In this document: one piece after another, positions 26,775 through 35,058 of the stretch
Numbering within the stretch: position 1 is the stretch's first letter
Layout: every line of letters starts with the position of its first letter
NCBI GenBank assembly: GCA_025363655.1
Contig: JANYDK010000026.1
Location: forward strand, 38,143 to 102,142
Length of the DNA: 64,000 nucleotides
DNA from: Deltaproteobacteria bacterium
GTDB taxonomy: Bacteria; Myxococcota_A; Polyangia; Polyangiales; JADJMO01
Direction of reading: 5' to 3'
Translations under genes and position numbers: made by a program
Notes under the pieces: generated by a model
The model's input: only the letters and a program-made list of their open reading frames with translations
Told to the model about the DNA's origin: nothing
Database searches by the model: none

Positions 26775-26844
26775 CGCGAAAATCGCCTGAAATTCAAGCG
26801 CGGCCGCGATCTCCGCGTGGCACGTCGGCTGCTAACTCCGTCGC

Positions 26845-26928
26845 ATGACCGAGCTCCTCGTCCTCGCCGTGTCGGCGTTCAGCTACGTCGCCGCGTTCGG
26901 CTTCCTCCGCGTCTGCGATCGGATCTGA
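26845..26928 (+). CDS. 27-aa membrane microprotein at head of kdp operon
   Basis: MTELLVLAVSAFSYVAAFGFLRVCDRI: one hydrophobic helix with a Cys-Asp-Arg end. Similar tiny proteins with a CERL/CDRL ending precede kdpF in many kdp operons of unrelated bacteria (from memory); their function is unknown. Eleven bases separate its stop from kdpF. Too short to appear in most gene predictions. Confidence 0.65.
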   Translation: MTELLVLAVSAFSYVAAFGFLRVCDRI

Positions 26929-26938
26929 AGGAGCCGTC

Positions 26939-27028
26939 ATGTCCCTCGATCTCGTCTTCGGATCGGTCACCGCGGTGCTCCTCGGCGCCTACCTCTTCTA
27001 CGTCCTCGTTCGGCCGGAGCGCTTCTGA
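26939..27028 (+). CDS. kdpF: KdpF subunit of potassium-transporting ATPase
   Basis: A 29-residue single-helix protein, MSLDLVFGSVTAVLLGAYLF then YVLVRPERF, ending in the strongly conserved (L/V)xRPE(R/K)F of KdpF. It stabilises the KdpABC complex in the membrane. The ribosome site AAGGAG sits at about 26927-26932. Its TGA overlaps the kdpA ATG at 27028 (TGATG). Confidence 0.9.
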   Translation: MSLDLVFGSVTAVLLGAYLFYVLVRPERF

Positions 27029-28794
27029 TGTCCCCCCGTTACCTCGCGCTCGTCGTCGTCTTCTTCCTCGTAGTCGCGCTCGTCGCGTGGCCCCTCGGGC
27101 GTCTTCTCGATCGCGTGATGGCCGGCGAGAACCACATGAGTCGTCGCCTCTTCGGGCCGGTCGAGCGCGTCGTCTACCGCTTCGCCGGCGTCGATCCGGC
27201 GAAGGAGCAGGACTGGAAGCAGTACCTCTCGGCGATCCTCCTCTTCTCGTTCGTCACCCAGCTCGTGACCTACGCGATGTTGCGTTTTCAAGATCGATTG
27301 CCGCTCAACCCCGCCAAACTCGCAGGCGTCGCGCCGTGGCTCGCGTACGACACCGCCGTCAGCTTCACGACGAACACGAATTGGCAGAGCTACGGCGGCG
27401 AGACGACGATGAGCACGTTCTCGCAGCTCGGCGCGCTCGCGTCGCACAACTTCTTCTCCGCGGGCGTCGGCATCTGCGTCGCGATCGCGCTCATCCGCGG
27501 ACTTGCGCGCAAAGAGACGACGAACCTCGGCAATTTCTGGGTCGATCTGGTGCGCGTGCACCTCTACGTGCTGGTGCCACTCTGCGTCGTCTACGCGCTC
27601 TTCCTCGTCTCGCAGGGCGTCGTGCAGAACTTCCTGCCGGCGACGTCGTGGACCACGCTCGACGGCGGGACGCAGACGATCGTGCAAGGGCCCGTCGCCT
27701 CGCAGGAGGCGATCAAGATGCTCGGCACCAACGGCGGTGGCTTCTACAACGCCAACAGCGCGCATCCGTTCGAGAACCCGACGCCGCTCTCCAACTTCGT
27801 GCAGATGGTCTCCATCTTCGCCATCCCAGGCGCGCTCTGCGTCACCCTCGGCGAGCGCGTGAAGAGCCGTGCGCACGGCATCTCGGTCTTCCTCGCGATG
27901 ACGGTGCTCTCGGTGCTCGCGATGCTCGTCGTCGGACACTTCGAACAGCGAGGAACACCCATCCTCGCCAGCCAAGGCCTCGATCTCTCGTTCAGCAGCG
28001 TCGCGCCGGGCGGCAACATGGAAGGCAAGGAGCTGCGCTTCGGCATCGCCGATAGCTCCCTCTTCGTCGTCGTCACCACCGACGCCTCCTGCGGCGCCGT
28101 GAACTCGATGCACGACAGCCTGACGCCGCTCGGTGGGCTGGTCGCGATTCTGAACATGCAGCTCGGCGAGATCGTCTTCGGCGGCGTCGGCACCGGGATG
28201 TACGGAATGATCGTCTACGTCGCGATCGCGGTCTTCCTCAGTGGGCTGATGATCGGCCGCACGCCCGAGCTCCTCGGAAAGAAGCTCGACAGCCGCGACG
28301 TGCGCTTCGCCTCGCTCTACGTGCTCGTTCCCTCGGTGCTCATCCTCGGATTCACCGCGCTCGCGCTGACGACCGACGTCGGGCGCGCCGGGATCATGAA
28401 CGTCGCCGCGACCGATGCAGCGGCGCCGTGGAAGCCTCATCCGCACGGCCTCTCCGAGGTGCTTTATGCATATAGCTCCGCGGTCGGTAACAACGGGAGC
28501 GCCTTCGCCGGGCTCACCGCCTACTCCACCGATCACCCCGTCTTCTATTCGCTGACCCTCGGGCTCGCGATGTTCCTCGGGCGCTTCGTGCCGATCACGG
28601 CGGCGATGGCGCTCGCGGGAAACCTCGCGAAGAAGAAGATCTCCCCGCCGGGACCAGGCAGCTTCCCCGCGCACGGGCCGCTCTTCGTCGGCCTCCTGGT
28701 GGCCGTGATTCTCGTCGTCGGTGCGCTCACGTTCTTCCCCGTCCTCTGCTTCGGACCGATCGTCGAGCACGCGATGCTCGCGGCGGCGAGGTGA
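27028..28794 (+). CDS. kdpA: KdpA potassium-translocating subunit
   Basis: A 588-residue membrane protein, the usual length for KdpA. It binds and conducts K+ through a superfamily-of-K+-transporters fold with four selectivity-filter loops; TNTNWQSYGGETTMS and GTNGGGFYNANSAHPFENP are two of the classic ones, NNGSAFAGL a third. The N-terminal MSPRYLALVVVFFLVVALVA is the first of about ten helices. It overlaps kdpF by one base. Confidence 0.97.
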   Translation: MSPRYLALVVVFFLVVALVAWPLGRLLDRVMAGENHMSRRLFGPVERVVYRFAGVDPAKEQDWKQYLSAILLFSFVTQLVTYAMLRFQDRLPLNPAKLAGVAPWLAYDTAVSFTTNTNWQSYGGETTMSTFSQLGALASHNFFSAGVGICVAIALIRGLARKETTNLGNFWVDLVRVHLYVLVPLCVVYALFLVSQGVVQNFLPATSWTTLDGGTQTIVQGPVASQEAIKMLGTNGGGFYNANSAHPFENPTPLSNFVQMVSIFAIPGALCVTLGERVKSRAHGISVFLAMTVLSVLAMLVVGHFEQRGTPILASQGLDLSFSSVAPGGNMEGKELRFGIADSSLFVVVTTDASCGAVNSMHDSLTPLGGLVAILNMQLGEIVFGGVGTGMYGMIVYVAIAVFLSGLMIGRTPELLGKKLDSRDVRFASLYVLVPSVLILGFTALALTTDVGRAGIMNVAATDAAAPWKPHPHGLSEVLYAYSSAVGNNGSAFAGLTAYSTDHPVFYSLTLGLAMFLGRFVPITAAMALAGNLAKKKISPPGPGSFPAHGPLFVGLLVAVILVVGALTFFPVLCFGPIVEHAMLAAAR

Positions 28795-28800
28795 CCCGCC

Positions 28801-30915
28801 ATGTCCAGCACCAGCTCCAGCTCCAGCTCGTCTCGCACGGAGGCCTCGTCGTCGCCTTCGATCTTCTCCTCCACCATCCTCCGCCCCGCGCTCGCCGACG
28901 CGTTCCGCAAGCTCGATCCGCGCGTGATGGTGAAGAACCCGGTGATGTTCGTGGTCGAGGTCGGTGCGATCGTGGTGACGATCCTCTTCGCCTTCGGCCT
29001 CGCGCGCGGTCAGGTGCGCTCGCCCAAGCTCGACCTGCAAATCCTCGTCTGGTTGTGGTTCACCGTGCTCTTCGCCAACTTCGCGGAGGCCGTCGCCGAG
29101 GGGCGCGGCAAGGCGCAGGCAGCGACCTTGCGCAAGATGCGAACGACCACCTCCGCGCGCCGCCTGCGTGAAGGCGAGACCAGCGACGCCGAAGGAGAGA
29201 TGGTCGCGGCGACCGATTTGCGACGCGGCGAGCGTGTGAAGGTGTTGGCCGGGGAAATCGTCCCCGCCGACGGCGAGATCATCCAAGGCATCGCCACCGT
29301 CGACGAGAGCGCGATCACCGGGGAGAGCGCGCCGGTGGTGCGCGAAGCGGGCGGCGATCGGAGCGCGGTCACCGGCGGCACGCGCGTGCTCTCGGACTGG
29401 CTCGTGATCGAGATTCGTCAGGACCCGGGCGGCGGCTTCATCGATCGGATGATCGCGCTCGTCGAAGGAAGTCAGCGCCAGAAGACGCCGAACGAGATCG
29501 CGCTGACGATCCTCCTCGCGGCGCTCACCATCGTCTTCCTCGTCGCCGTCGCCACGCTCGTGCCGTTCGCGCGCTTCTTCGGCGGCGAGCTCGGCATCGC
29601 GTCTTTGGTGGCGCTCCTCGTCTGCCTCATTCCCACGACCATCGGCGGTCTCCTCTCGGCGATAGGCATCGCAGGGATGGATCGCCTGGTGCAGAAGAAC
29701 GTCATCGCCACCTCCGGGCGCGCCGTCGAAGCGGCGGGGGACATCGACGTGCTCATGCTCGACAAGACGGGCACCATCACCTACGGCAGCCGTCAGGCCG
29801 CCGAGCTGGTGCCCGCACCAGGCGTGACCCTCGATGAGCTCGCCGAGGTGGCGCGGCTGGCATCGCTCGCCGACGAGACGCCCGAAGGCAAGAGCATCGT
29901 CGCATTGGCCGAGAAATTGGGCGCGAAAGCTCCATCGCCCGAGGGCGCGATCTTCGTGCCCTTCACCGCGCAGACGCGCATGAGCGGCGTCGACGTCGGC
30001 GAGCGCGTGTTGCGCAAGGGCGCGGGCGACGCGGTGAAGAGACACGTCGCCGCGTTCGGAGGCGTCATCGATCGCGCGCTCGAGCTCGAGATCGAGCGCA
30101 TTGCCAAGGAAGGCGGCACGCCGTTGGTCGTCGCCGACGGCAAACGCGCGCTCGGCGTCGTCTACCTCAAGGACACCGTGAAGCCGGGCATGCGCGAGCG
30201 GCTCGATCGCCTGCGCGCGATGAGCATTCGCACGGTGATGATCACCGGCGACAACCCGCTCACCGCGAAGAAAATCGCCGAAGAGGCCGGCGTCGACGAC
30301 TTCCTCGCCGAGGCCACGCCCGAGACCAAGCTCGCCTACATCGAGAAAATGCAGGAGGGCGGTCGCCTCGTCGCCATGACCGGCGATGGCACCAACGACG
30401 CGCCCGCTTTGGCCAAGGCCGACGTCGGCGTCGCCATGAACACGGGGACCCAAGCCGCCAAAGAGGCCGGCAACATGGTCGACCTGGACAGCGATCCGAC
30501 CAAGCTCATCGAGATCGTCGAAATTGGCAAACAGCTCCTCATGACCCGAGGCGCCCTCACCACCTTCTCGGTCGCCAACGACGTCGCCAAATATTTCTCG
30601 ATTTTGCCGGCGATGCTCACCGGCCTCGTCGCCTTCCAAGCCGTCTCCGGCGCGCCCTCGAGCTCGCTCTATTGGGCACTCAACGTGATGCGTCTAGGTA
30701 CTCCGGGGAGCGCCATTCTCAGCGCCGTCATCTTCAACGCGCTCGTGATCGTCGCGCTCATTCCCCTCGCGCTCCGCGGCGTCAGTTATCGCCCCCTTGG
30801 CGCCGCCGCGCTCCTCCGACGCAATCTCTTTTTGTATGGCGCGGGCGGTGTCGTCCTCCCGTTCGCCGCGATCAAAGCGATCGATCTCCTGGTCAACGCG
30901 CTGCACCTCGCGTGA
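28801..30915 (+). CDS. kdpB: KdpB P-type ATPase subunit
   Basis: A 704-residue P-type ATPase, six bases after kdpA. The phosphorylation motif DKTGT has Asp at 321 (Asp307 in E. coli); TGES (actuator, in ITGESAPV) and [11 protein letters not shown] (hinge) are present, as is [10 protein letters not shown]. The first 24 residues are an unusual Ser/Thr-rich low-complexity extension ([18 protein letters not shown]) that most KdpB proteins lack. It might be a phosphorylation site; KdpB is known to be inhibited by Ser162 phosphorylation in E. coli, in the TGES(A/T) loop. Confidence 0.97.
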   Translation: MSSTSSSSSSSRTEASSSPSIFSSTILRPALADAFRKLDPRVMVKNPVMFVVEVGAIVVTILFAFGLARGQVRSPKLDLQILVWLWFTVLFANFAEAVAEGRGKAQAATLRKMRTTTSARRLREGETSDAEGEMVAATDLRRGERVKVLAGEIVPADGEIIQGIATVDESAITGESAPVVREAGGDRSAVTGGTRVLSDWLVIEIRQDPGGGFIDRMIALVEGSQRQKTPNEIALTILLAALTIVFLVAVATLVPFARFFGGELGIASLVALLVCLIPTTIGGLLSAIGIAGMDRLVQKNVIATSGRAVEAAGDIDVLMLDKTGTITYGSRQAAELVPAPGVTLDELAEVARLASLADETPEGKSIVALAEKLGAKAPSPEGAIFVPFTAQTRMSGVDVGERVLRKGAGDAVKRHVAAFGGVIDRALELEIERIAKEGGTPLVVADGKRALGVVYLKDTVKPGMRERLDRLRAMSIRTVMITGDNPLTAKKIAEEAGVDDFLAEATPETKLAYIEKMQEGGRLVAMTGDGTNDAPALAKADVGVAMNTGTQAAKEAGNMVDLDSDPTKLIEIVEIGKQLLMTRGALTTFSVANDVAKYFSILPAMLTGLVAFQAVSGAPSSSLYWALNVMRLGTPGSAILSAVIFNALVIVALIPLALRGVSYRPLGAAALLRRNLFLYGAGGVVLPFAAIKAIDLLVNALHLA

Positions 30916-30959
30916 GCAGGCGCGCGGTGGAATGAGCGAACGCGAATACGAGGTTTCCC

Positions 30960-31586
30960 ATGCGACAACTACGTGCCTGTCTCTCGATCACGCTCGTGCT
31001 CTTCGTGCTCACGTGCGTCGTGTACCCGACGCTCGTCACGGCAGCCGCGCAGCTCGGCTTCTCGGAGCGCGCCAACGGCAGCCTCGTGATGCGCGACGGA
31101 AAGGTCGTCGGATCGGCGCTGATCGGACAGACCTTCGCCGACGAGGGCGCGCACCCGGAGTACCTCTGGGGCAGACCCTCGGCCGCGAGCGACGTCGCCG
31201 TGACCAGCGACGGGGCGTCTCCTCTCGTCGTCACCTATTCGGGTGGGAGCAACTACGGTCCTTTGCATCCCGCGCTCGCGGACGAAATCGCTGCACGCGT
31301 CGCCTTGCTCCGCGCCACCGGCGTCGAGGGCCCGATTCCCGTCGATCTGGTGACCAAGAGCGCCAGCGGCCTCGACCCGCACGTCTCGCCGGCTTCGGCG
31401 GCGATTCAGATCGCACGCATCGCGAAGGCGCGGAGGACGACCCGAGAGCGCGTCGAGGCGATCGTCGCCGCGCACACCGAAGGCCGCACGCTCGGCCTCC
31501 TCGGCGAGCCACGCGTCGATGTCCTCGCCGTGAACCTCACGCTCGATCGCGAGCTTCCGATGACGGGAAAGGAGCCGACGCCATGA
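30960..31586 (+). CDS. kdpC: KdpC chaperone-like subunit
   Basis: A 208-residue KdpC with one N-terminal transmembrane anchor (LSITLVLFVLTCVVYPTLVT) and a periplasmic domain. Family motifs are GSALIGQTFADEGAHPEYLW, GRPSA and GSNYGPLHPAL, then SASGLDPHVSPASA. It lies 44 bases past kdpB. It raises the K+ affinity and aids assembly of KdpFABC. Its TGA overlaps the following 63-aa gene (ATGA). Confidence 0.96.
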   Translation: MRQLRACLSITLVLFVLTCVVYPTLVTAAAQLGFSERANGSLVMRDGKVVGSALIGQTFADEGAHPEYLWGRPSAASDVAVTSDGASPLVVTYSGGSNYGPLHPALADEIAARVALLRATGVEGPIPVDLVTKSASGLDPHVSPASAAIQIARIAKARRTTRERVEAIVAAHTEGRTLGLLGEPRVDVLAVNLTLDRELPMTGKEPTP

Positions 31587-31774
31587 CCAACGCCCAAGGG
31601 CCCGGGCCAGGAGCGCGAGAGTCGCTCGATACCGAAATCTTGGTGCTGCTCTCGTCGCTCATGTTCCTGCTGGTGACGATTCTCGGCGAGCCCTTCGATG
31701 GGAGGCTGTGTGCCTTGGGGGTGATGGGGCTCTTCGTATTTGCGTGGATGATGCGGAGGAGGAGCGCGCGGTGA
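31583..31774 (+). CDS. 63-aa membrane protein at end of kdp operon
   Basis: Starts at ATG 31583, overlapping the kdpC stop by four bases (ATGA), so translation is coupled. Residues 19-58 form two closely spaced hydrophobic segments (ILVLLSSLMFLLVTIL and LCALGVMGLFVFAWMM) followed by RRRSAR, placing both ends on the cytoplasmic side. No family recognised. The position argues for a Kdp accessory role, but it may be a hitch-hiker. Confidence 0.6.
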   Translation: MTNAQGPGPGARESLDTEILVLLSSLMFLLVTILGEPFDGRLCALGVMGLFVFAWMMRRRSAR

Positions 31775-31799
31775 GGTGATCGCCTCGAGCTCTGATCGA

Positions 31800-31979
31800 T
31801 CAGCGGCCGTTTCCCGGAATCTCGCCCCCGACGCGCACCTTCTCGGTGCGGACGATTTGCACGACGCGTGCCTCGTGCACCACGATCTCCACCGAACCGA
31901 AGCGGAGCCCGCGCAAGGCCTCGAGGATGCTTTCGGCGAGTTGATCTCGTCGGCTCTCGGTCGGCTCGGGCGCTGCCAT
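31800..31979 (-). CDS. YezD-like small protein (DUF2292)
   Basis: A 59-residue protein with ALRGLRFGSVEIVVHEARVV then QIVRTEKVRV, matching the DUF2292/YezD pattern (LRFGSVxIxVHxGxVVQIExTEKxR). The ATG is at 31979. Such proteins occur next to sulfate or cysteine genes in several phyla, with unknown function. The upstream DNA is a diverged copy of the one before the sulfate operon (21290-21410). The gene converges on the kdp operon end; CTGATCGATCAG at 31792-31803 overlaps its stop. Confidence 0.8.
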   Translation of the reverse strand: MAAPEPTESRRDQLAESILEALRGLRFGSVEIVVHEARVVQIVRTEKVRVGGEIPGNGR

Positions 31980-31989
31980 GAAGCCAAGA

Positions 31990-32005
31990 GTTCACTATAG
32001 TGGAC
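31990..32005. promoter_or_regulatory. 16-bp element (copy 3 of 4) before yezD-like gene
   Basis: GTTCACTATAGTGGAC contains the perfect palindrome CACTATAGTG and lies 10 bases from the yezD-like ATG. With its neighbour copy 1 at 21299 it shares 13 of 16 bases. TTGACG is next to it on the minus strand, as in copy 1. Confidence 0.55.
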
Positions 32006-32254
32006 ACCGCGTCAAGAAGGCCTCGTCGATATTTCTCGTTGTCCGACGTTTGATTGTTTCGAAATCGCGATATTGCGTTCGTTATCACGGACTGTATCGC
32101 GCGCTACTCGGCCGAGCCTCGAGGCGATGACTGCGACGATGCCGTCGAGCACGATCGGCGCGAGGAGTTCACCATCCTTCGCGACCATCGGTCGGCCAGG
32201 CGCATGGCCGTCGTCTCGAAGTGCCCAGCCGAATGGCCGGCGGTCCGCGGCCCC
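32006..32254. other. Non-coding region, possible decayed DUF2325-like start
   Basis: A 249-base gap between the yezD-like promoter and the PAP2 stop. The block 32064-32092 matches 21383-21411 (23 of 29 bases), including the codons RDI-FVI that open the DUF2325 gene. After about 32105 no similarity remains and no DUF2325-like protein follows. It looks like a remnant of a second divergent yezD/DUF2325 pair. Confidence 0.4.
32077..32092. promoter_or_regulatory. 16-bp element (copy 4 of 4)
   Basis: GTTCGTTATCACGGAC, 87 bases from copy 3, the same relative arrangement as copies 1 and 2 (97 bases apart). No gene on the plus strand now follows it. Confidence 0.45.
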
Positions 32255-33142
32255 TCAGAACGTGAAGGCAACCCCCAGCGAAGCGCCGTTCGGCGTGATC
32301 AGCGGTCGTACGGAGACCAGCCGCGGCGTACCCGCGCTCGCTGCGGCGGCCGACCTCCCGCCGTGGAAGTGGAGAATCGTCGGCATCAACCAGCCGTAGA
32401 GCCCACCGATGACCGAGCCGGCGACGATGTCCGTCAGGTAGTGGCGATCGGCGACCACGCGCAGCGTCGACACCGTCGCCGCCGCCACCAGCGAGCTCGC
32501 GCAGACGGTCGCGTCCCACGGCGCGCCTGCGATGCCGAGGTGCAAGTGTTCGGTGCAGAGGAGCGAAGCCGCGACGAACGACGAGGCTGCGTGGTTGGAT
32601 GGGAACGCGCTCTTCTTCGCACGCGCTGCGCAGTCCGGTTCGCCGAGCCGATCCTCGCAGTGATCGGCCGCGGCGTCCGGTCGTTCGCGGCGGATGAGCA
32701 CCTTCATCAAGTCGACCGTGGCCTCGGTGAGCGCGTACGCCTGCGCGTCGATCAGCACCAGCTGCAGCGCGCTGGGGCCGTCATGGCGCAGTCCCCAGGT
32801 CGCGCCCGCGCTGACCAGCGGTGCGGCGAGGAGCGTGATTTCCAGCGCATCCGAGACATCCGAGGCCCGCTGACGGCCGCTGCCGGTGGCGTGGAGAGCG
32901 TCGCGTCCCGCGTCGTCGAAGAGGATGCCGCTCGTCCACTTCGGTGGACCAGCATGGACCAGCGCCGCCGTGAGAAGCGCTCCGCCCGCGACGCCCGCGC
33001 TGACTCCGACCTCGAGCGGCGTCACGCGCGACCAAGCCGGATCCCAAAGGCTCGGCGAAAGCTCGTCGGCACGTGCGGAGGACGATGCCAGGGTCGCGAC
33101 GAGCGCTGCGGTCACCGCGAATGAGGTGATGATGCACCTCAC
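32255..33142 (-). CDS. PAP2 family phosphatase
   Basis: A 295-residue phosphatidic-acid-phosphatase-type protein. The GTG at 33142 overlaps the upstream stop (GTGA) and gives MRCIITSFAVTAALVATLAS, a signal peptide or anchor ending at SSARADE. The three PAP2 motifs are KVLIRRERP, PSNHAASS and RVVADRHYLTDIVAG (Arg and His catalytic). Several hydrophobic helices surround them. Likely a membrane-bound phosphatase acting on lipid phosphates or undecaprenyl pyrophosphate. Co-translated with the preceding lipoprotein. Confidence 0.87.
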   Translation of the reverse strand: MRCIITSFAVTAALVATLASSSARADELSPSLWDPAWSRVTPLEVGVSAGVAGGALLTAALVHAGPPKWTSGILFDDAGRDALHATGSGRQRASDVSDALEITLLAAPLVSAGATWGLRHDGPSALQLVLIDAQAYALTEATVDLMKVLIRRERPDAAADHCEDRLGEPDCAARAKKSAFPSNHAASSFVAASLLCTEHLHLGIAGAPWDATVCASSLVAAATVSTLRVVADRHYLTDIVAGSVIGGLYGWLMPTILHFHGGRSAAAASAGTPRLVSVRPLITPNGASLGVAFTF

Positions 33143-33693
33143 GGCTGGCAGATGCTCGCCGCACATCGCGGTTCTTTCGCCTTCGGACACGAAGGAATCG
33201 GCATCGGCACGCCAGCTTTGACGCAAGCGTCGAACGCACTCTTGGTCCGCTTGGCCACCTCGGGAACCGCGCTCTTCTGCACGCCGATGCCGCAGGCACC
33301 GGGCAGCCCACCCATCGTTTGCTCGACCGCGCAATCGCCATCGGCGTTGCAGGCGCGATGGGCATCGAGGAATTTCGCGAACGCCGCAGCCGCGCCGCAG
33401 GTGCCCAAATACGAGACCTTCAGGTTCGGCGGAGGCGGCTCGGGAGCCGGTGCCGACGCGACGACCGACGGCGTCTCGGCCATCGTGCTCGCAGCCGCGA
33501 GAGACGACTCGCTCGTCGAGGCCGTCGTCGAGGCCGTCGTCGAGGTCGTCGGCGTGGGAGCGTTCGCCAGCGTCGTCGGCGGAGCCGGGGAGGGCGGCGG
33601 CGGCTCGCACGCGAGGACGCTCGTGGCGACGATCGGCAAAACCGCCACGAGCACGCAGAGCCCGCGAAACACGTGAGTTGCCGGGGTCGTCAT
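33139..33693 (-). CDS. Cys-rich lipoprotein with Thr/Ser linker
   Basis: A 184-residue lipoprotein: the signal ends in SVLAC (Cys about 29). A Pro/Thr/Ser low-complexity linker (about 30-90; repeated codons at 33518-33553) is followed by a Cys-rich domain with CNADGDC, GACGIG, DACVKAG, SCPKAKEPRC and ICQP, six or more Cys that are probably paired. This architecture is common for unknown surface proteins of Polyangia. Followed by PAP2 with a GTGA overlap. Confidence 0.65.
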   Translation of the reverse strand: MTTPATHVFRGLCVLVAVLPIVATSVLACEPPPPSPAPPTTLANAPTPTTSTTASTTASTSESSLAAASTMAETPSVVASAPAPEPPPPNLKVSYLGTCGAAAAFAKFLDAHRACNADGDCAVEQTMGGLPGACGIGVQKSAVPEVAKRTKSAFDACVKAGVPMPIPSCPKAKEPRCAASICQP

Positions 33694-33727
33694 CGGCCTT
33701 TCGTATCACGAAAGACGCGCACGCTCC

Positions 33728-33748
33728 GACGACGACGACGACGACGAC
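33728..33748. repeat. (GAC)7 microsatellite between divergent lipoprotein genes
   Basis: Seven perfect GAC units in the 93-base gap between the starts at 33693 (minus) and 33787 (plus). Changes in unit number would shift promoter spacing for one or both genes. Confidence 0.8.
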
Positions 33749-33786
33749 GCGGGCGAGCGCCGTGGGCTTCCGGTTATGCTCGGCCA

Positions 33787-34254
33787 ATGAAGCTCGACGC
33801 GCGCATGGCAGCGCTCTTGGTGTCGACCGCCTCGATCATGGCTTGTCCGAAGAACGCGCCCAGCATCGCGCCTCCGACGAGCGACAGCTCCCTCGTCGAG
33901 CCTCCCCCGGACCACGTCGACGCCTGTCGCAACGGGACGGACGGAGCTTTCAACAAGGACGCCGTCTTCTCCGCGGCGCTGACCAAGTGCCATAGCGCAT
34001 GCGGGGCCGAGGCGGCGATCGGCGCCTGCTTCTCTCGATGCTTTCACGACGAGGGCATGACCGTGGAGTGCGCCGACTGCTGGGGTCGCTCGGCTGCGTG
34101 CGGGCGCGAGGCGAAGAAGGCGTGCCCGGCGTGCCTGGTGAGCGATCCGACGAGCGCGCAGGGCGACGAGTGCCGGGCGTGCCTCGACGCGAGCCCGGCA
34201 GCCCACGCGTGCCTCGCCGGGCTTCAGCACTGCTCAGGGCTGCAGCTCGGGTGA
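33787..34254 (+). CDS. Cys-rich lipoprotein
   Basis: A 155-residue predicted lipoprotein from the ATG at 33787: MKLDARMAALLVSTASIMAC with Cys at 20. The mature part has at least sixteen Cys in closely spaced groups (CHSACGAEAAIGACFSRC, CADCWGRSAACG, ACPACLV, CRACLDA, HACLAGLQHC), a disulfide-rich fold. No homologue recognised. Divergent from the lipoprotein at 33693. Confidence 0.65.
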   Translation: MKLDARMAALLVSTASIMACPKNAPSIAPPTSDSSLVEPPPDHVDACRNGTDGAFNKDAVFSAALTKCHSACGAEAAIGACFSRCFHDEGMTVECADCWGRSAACGREAKKACPACLVSDPTSAQGDECRACLDASPAAHACLAGLQHCSGLQLG

Positions 34255-34393
34255 GTCGGTTCGGGCTCACGCCACCCGCCGGCGCGCACCATCTCGCCTC
34301 GGCGTGAGCTACGCCTTCTCGCACGGAGAGGCCGCCGACCACGCGCACCGAGACGCCGCACCGAGACGCCGCGAGCCAAGAAGCACGTTGCGC

Positions 34394-34435
34394 TTGACAG
34401 TATGTAAAGCATGCCTCAGGTTGACACCATGTCAA
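34394..34435. promoter_or_regulatory. Two 15-bp TetR-type operator sites
   Basis: TTGACAGTATGTAAA (34394-34408) and TTGACACCATGTCAA (34421-34435) share the TTGACA-N3-TGT-AA pattern; the second is a perfect 6-3-6 dyad. Their centres are 27 bases apart. They flank the two candidate ATGs (34411, 34429) of the TetR gene, the second site including the ATG at 34429, so autoregulation is likely. Confidence 0.65.
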
Positions 34436-35058
34436 GCAAGGACGGCGATACCCGCGTCGTGATTCTCGAGGCCGCGCGCCGGCTGGTGACCGAGCCAGGG
34501 CGCCGCAGCGTCTCGATGGCGGAGATCGCATCGGCAGCCGGGGTGTCGCGCCAAGCGGTCTATCTCCACTTCGAGACCAGGACCCAGCTGCTCGTCGCGC
34601 TGGTGCGTCACGTCGACGAGGTGCATGGGTTCGCCGCCCTGCTCCGAAAGTGCGAGCGCGCCTCCGACGGGCGCGCGGTCCTCGCCGAGTTCATCGGCGC
34701 GTGGGCGGGCTACGTCGCCCGCATCACCGACGTGGCGCGGGCGATGCGGGCGGCAGGGGCCACGGACGAGGACGCGGCGCTCGCTTGGCGCGACCGCATG
34801 GGCGGCTTCACGCGCGTCTGCGCGGGCTTCGTGGCACGGCTCGAGGCCGAAGGCGCATTGGCCGACGACTGGTCGGCATCCGACGCGGCGGACTTCTTGG
34901 CCACCCTCCTCTCGATCGGAAACTGGCAGGAGCTCATCGAGGAGCGCGGCTGGTCGCGCCCGCGCTACGTCCGCGCGATGCGTCGGAGCGTGGAGCAAAG
35001 CCTGCTCGACCCCGTGCAGAGCAAGACGCTCGAGACGGCAGCGAGGAGGCGCTCGTGA
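34411..35058 (+). CDS. TetR family regulator
   Basis: A 215-residue TetR protein starting at 34411 (MPQVDTMSSKDGDTRV) or 209 from 34429. HTH: PGRRSVSMAEIASAAGVSRQ and AVYLHFETRTQLLVALV. The rest is a typical helical ligand domain. Operator-like dyads overlap its start. It overlaps the SRPBCC gene (GTGA at 35055-35058), so both are co-expressed and the SRPBCC protein may be under its control. Confidence 0.88.
   Translation: MPQVDTMSSKDGDTRVVILEAARRLVTEPGRRSVSMAEIASAAGVSRQAVYLHFETRTQLLVALVRHVDEVHGFAALLRKCERASDGRAVLAEFIGAWAGYVARITDVARAMRAAGATDEDAALAWRDRMGGFTRVCAGFVARLEAEGALADDWSASDAADFLATLLSIGNWQELIEERGWSRPRYVRAMRRSVEQSLLDPVQSKTLETAARRRS

Noticed and set aside
26818..26834. Sigma-54 promoter TGGCAC-N5-CTGCT before the kdp operon.
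   Set aside because: The transcription start would fall at or after the first start codon (26845), leaving no leader, and one base is off consensus.
26998..30639. Long open frame opposite kdpA-kdpB (over 1200 codons).
   Set aside because: It is antisense to well-supported KdpA and KdpB and is rich in Arg/Asp/His with no motif, which is what a GC-rich reverse frame gives.
31792..31803. CTGATCGATCAG palindrome as a terminator for yezD/kdp.
   Set aside because: It overlaps the yezD stop codon and is perfectly self-complementary with no loop or T-run; may be chance.
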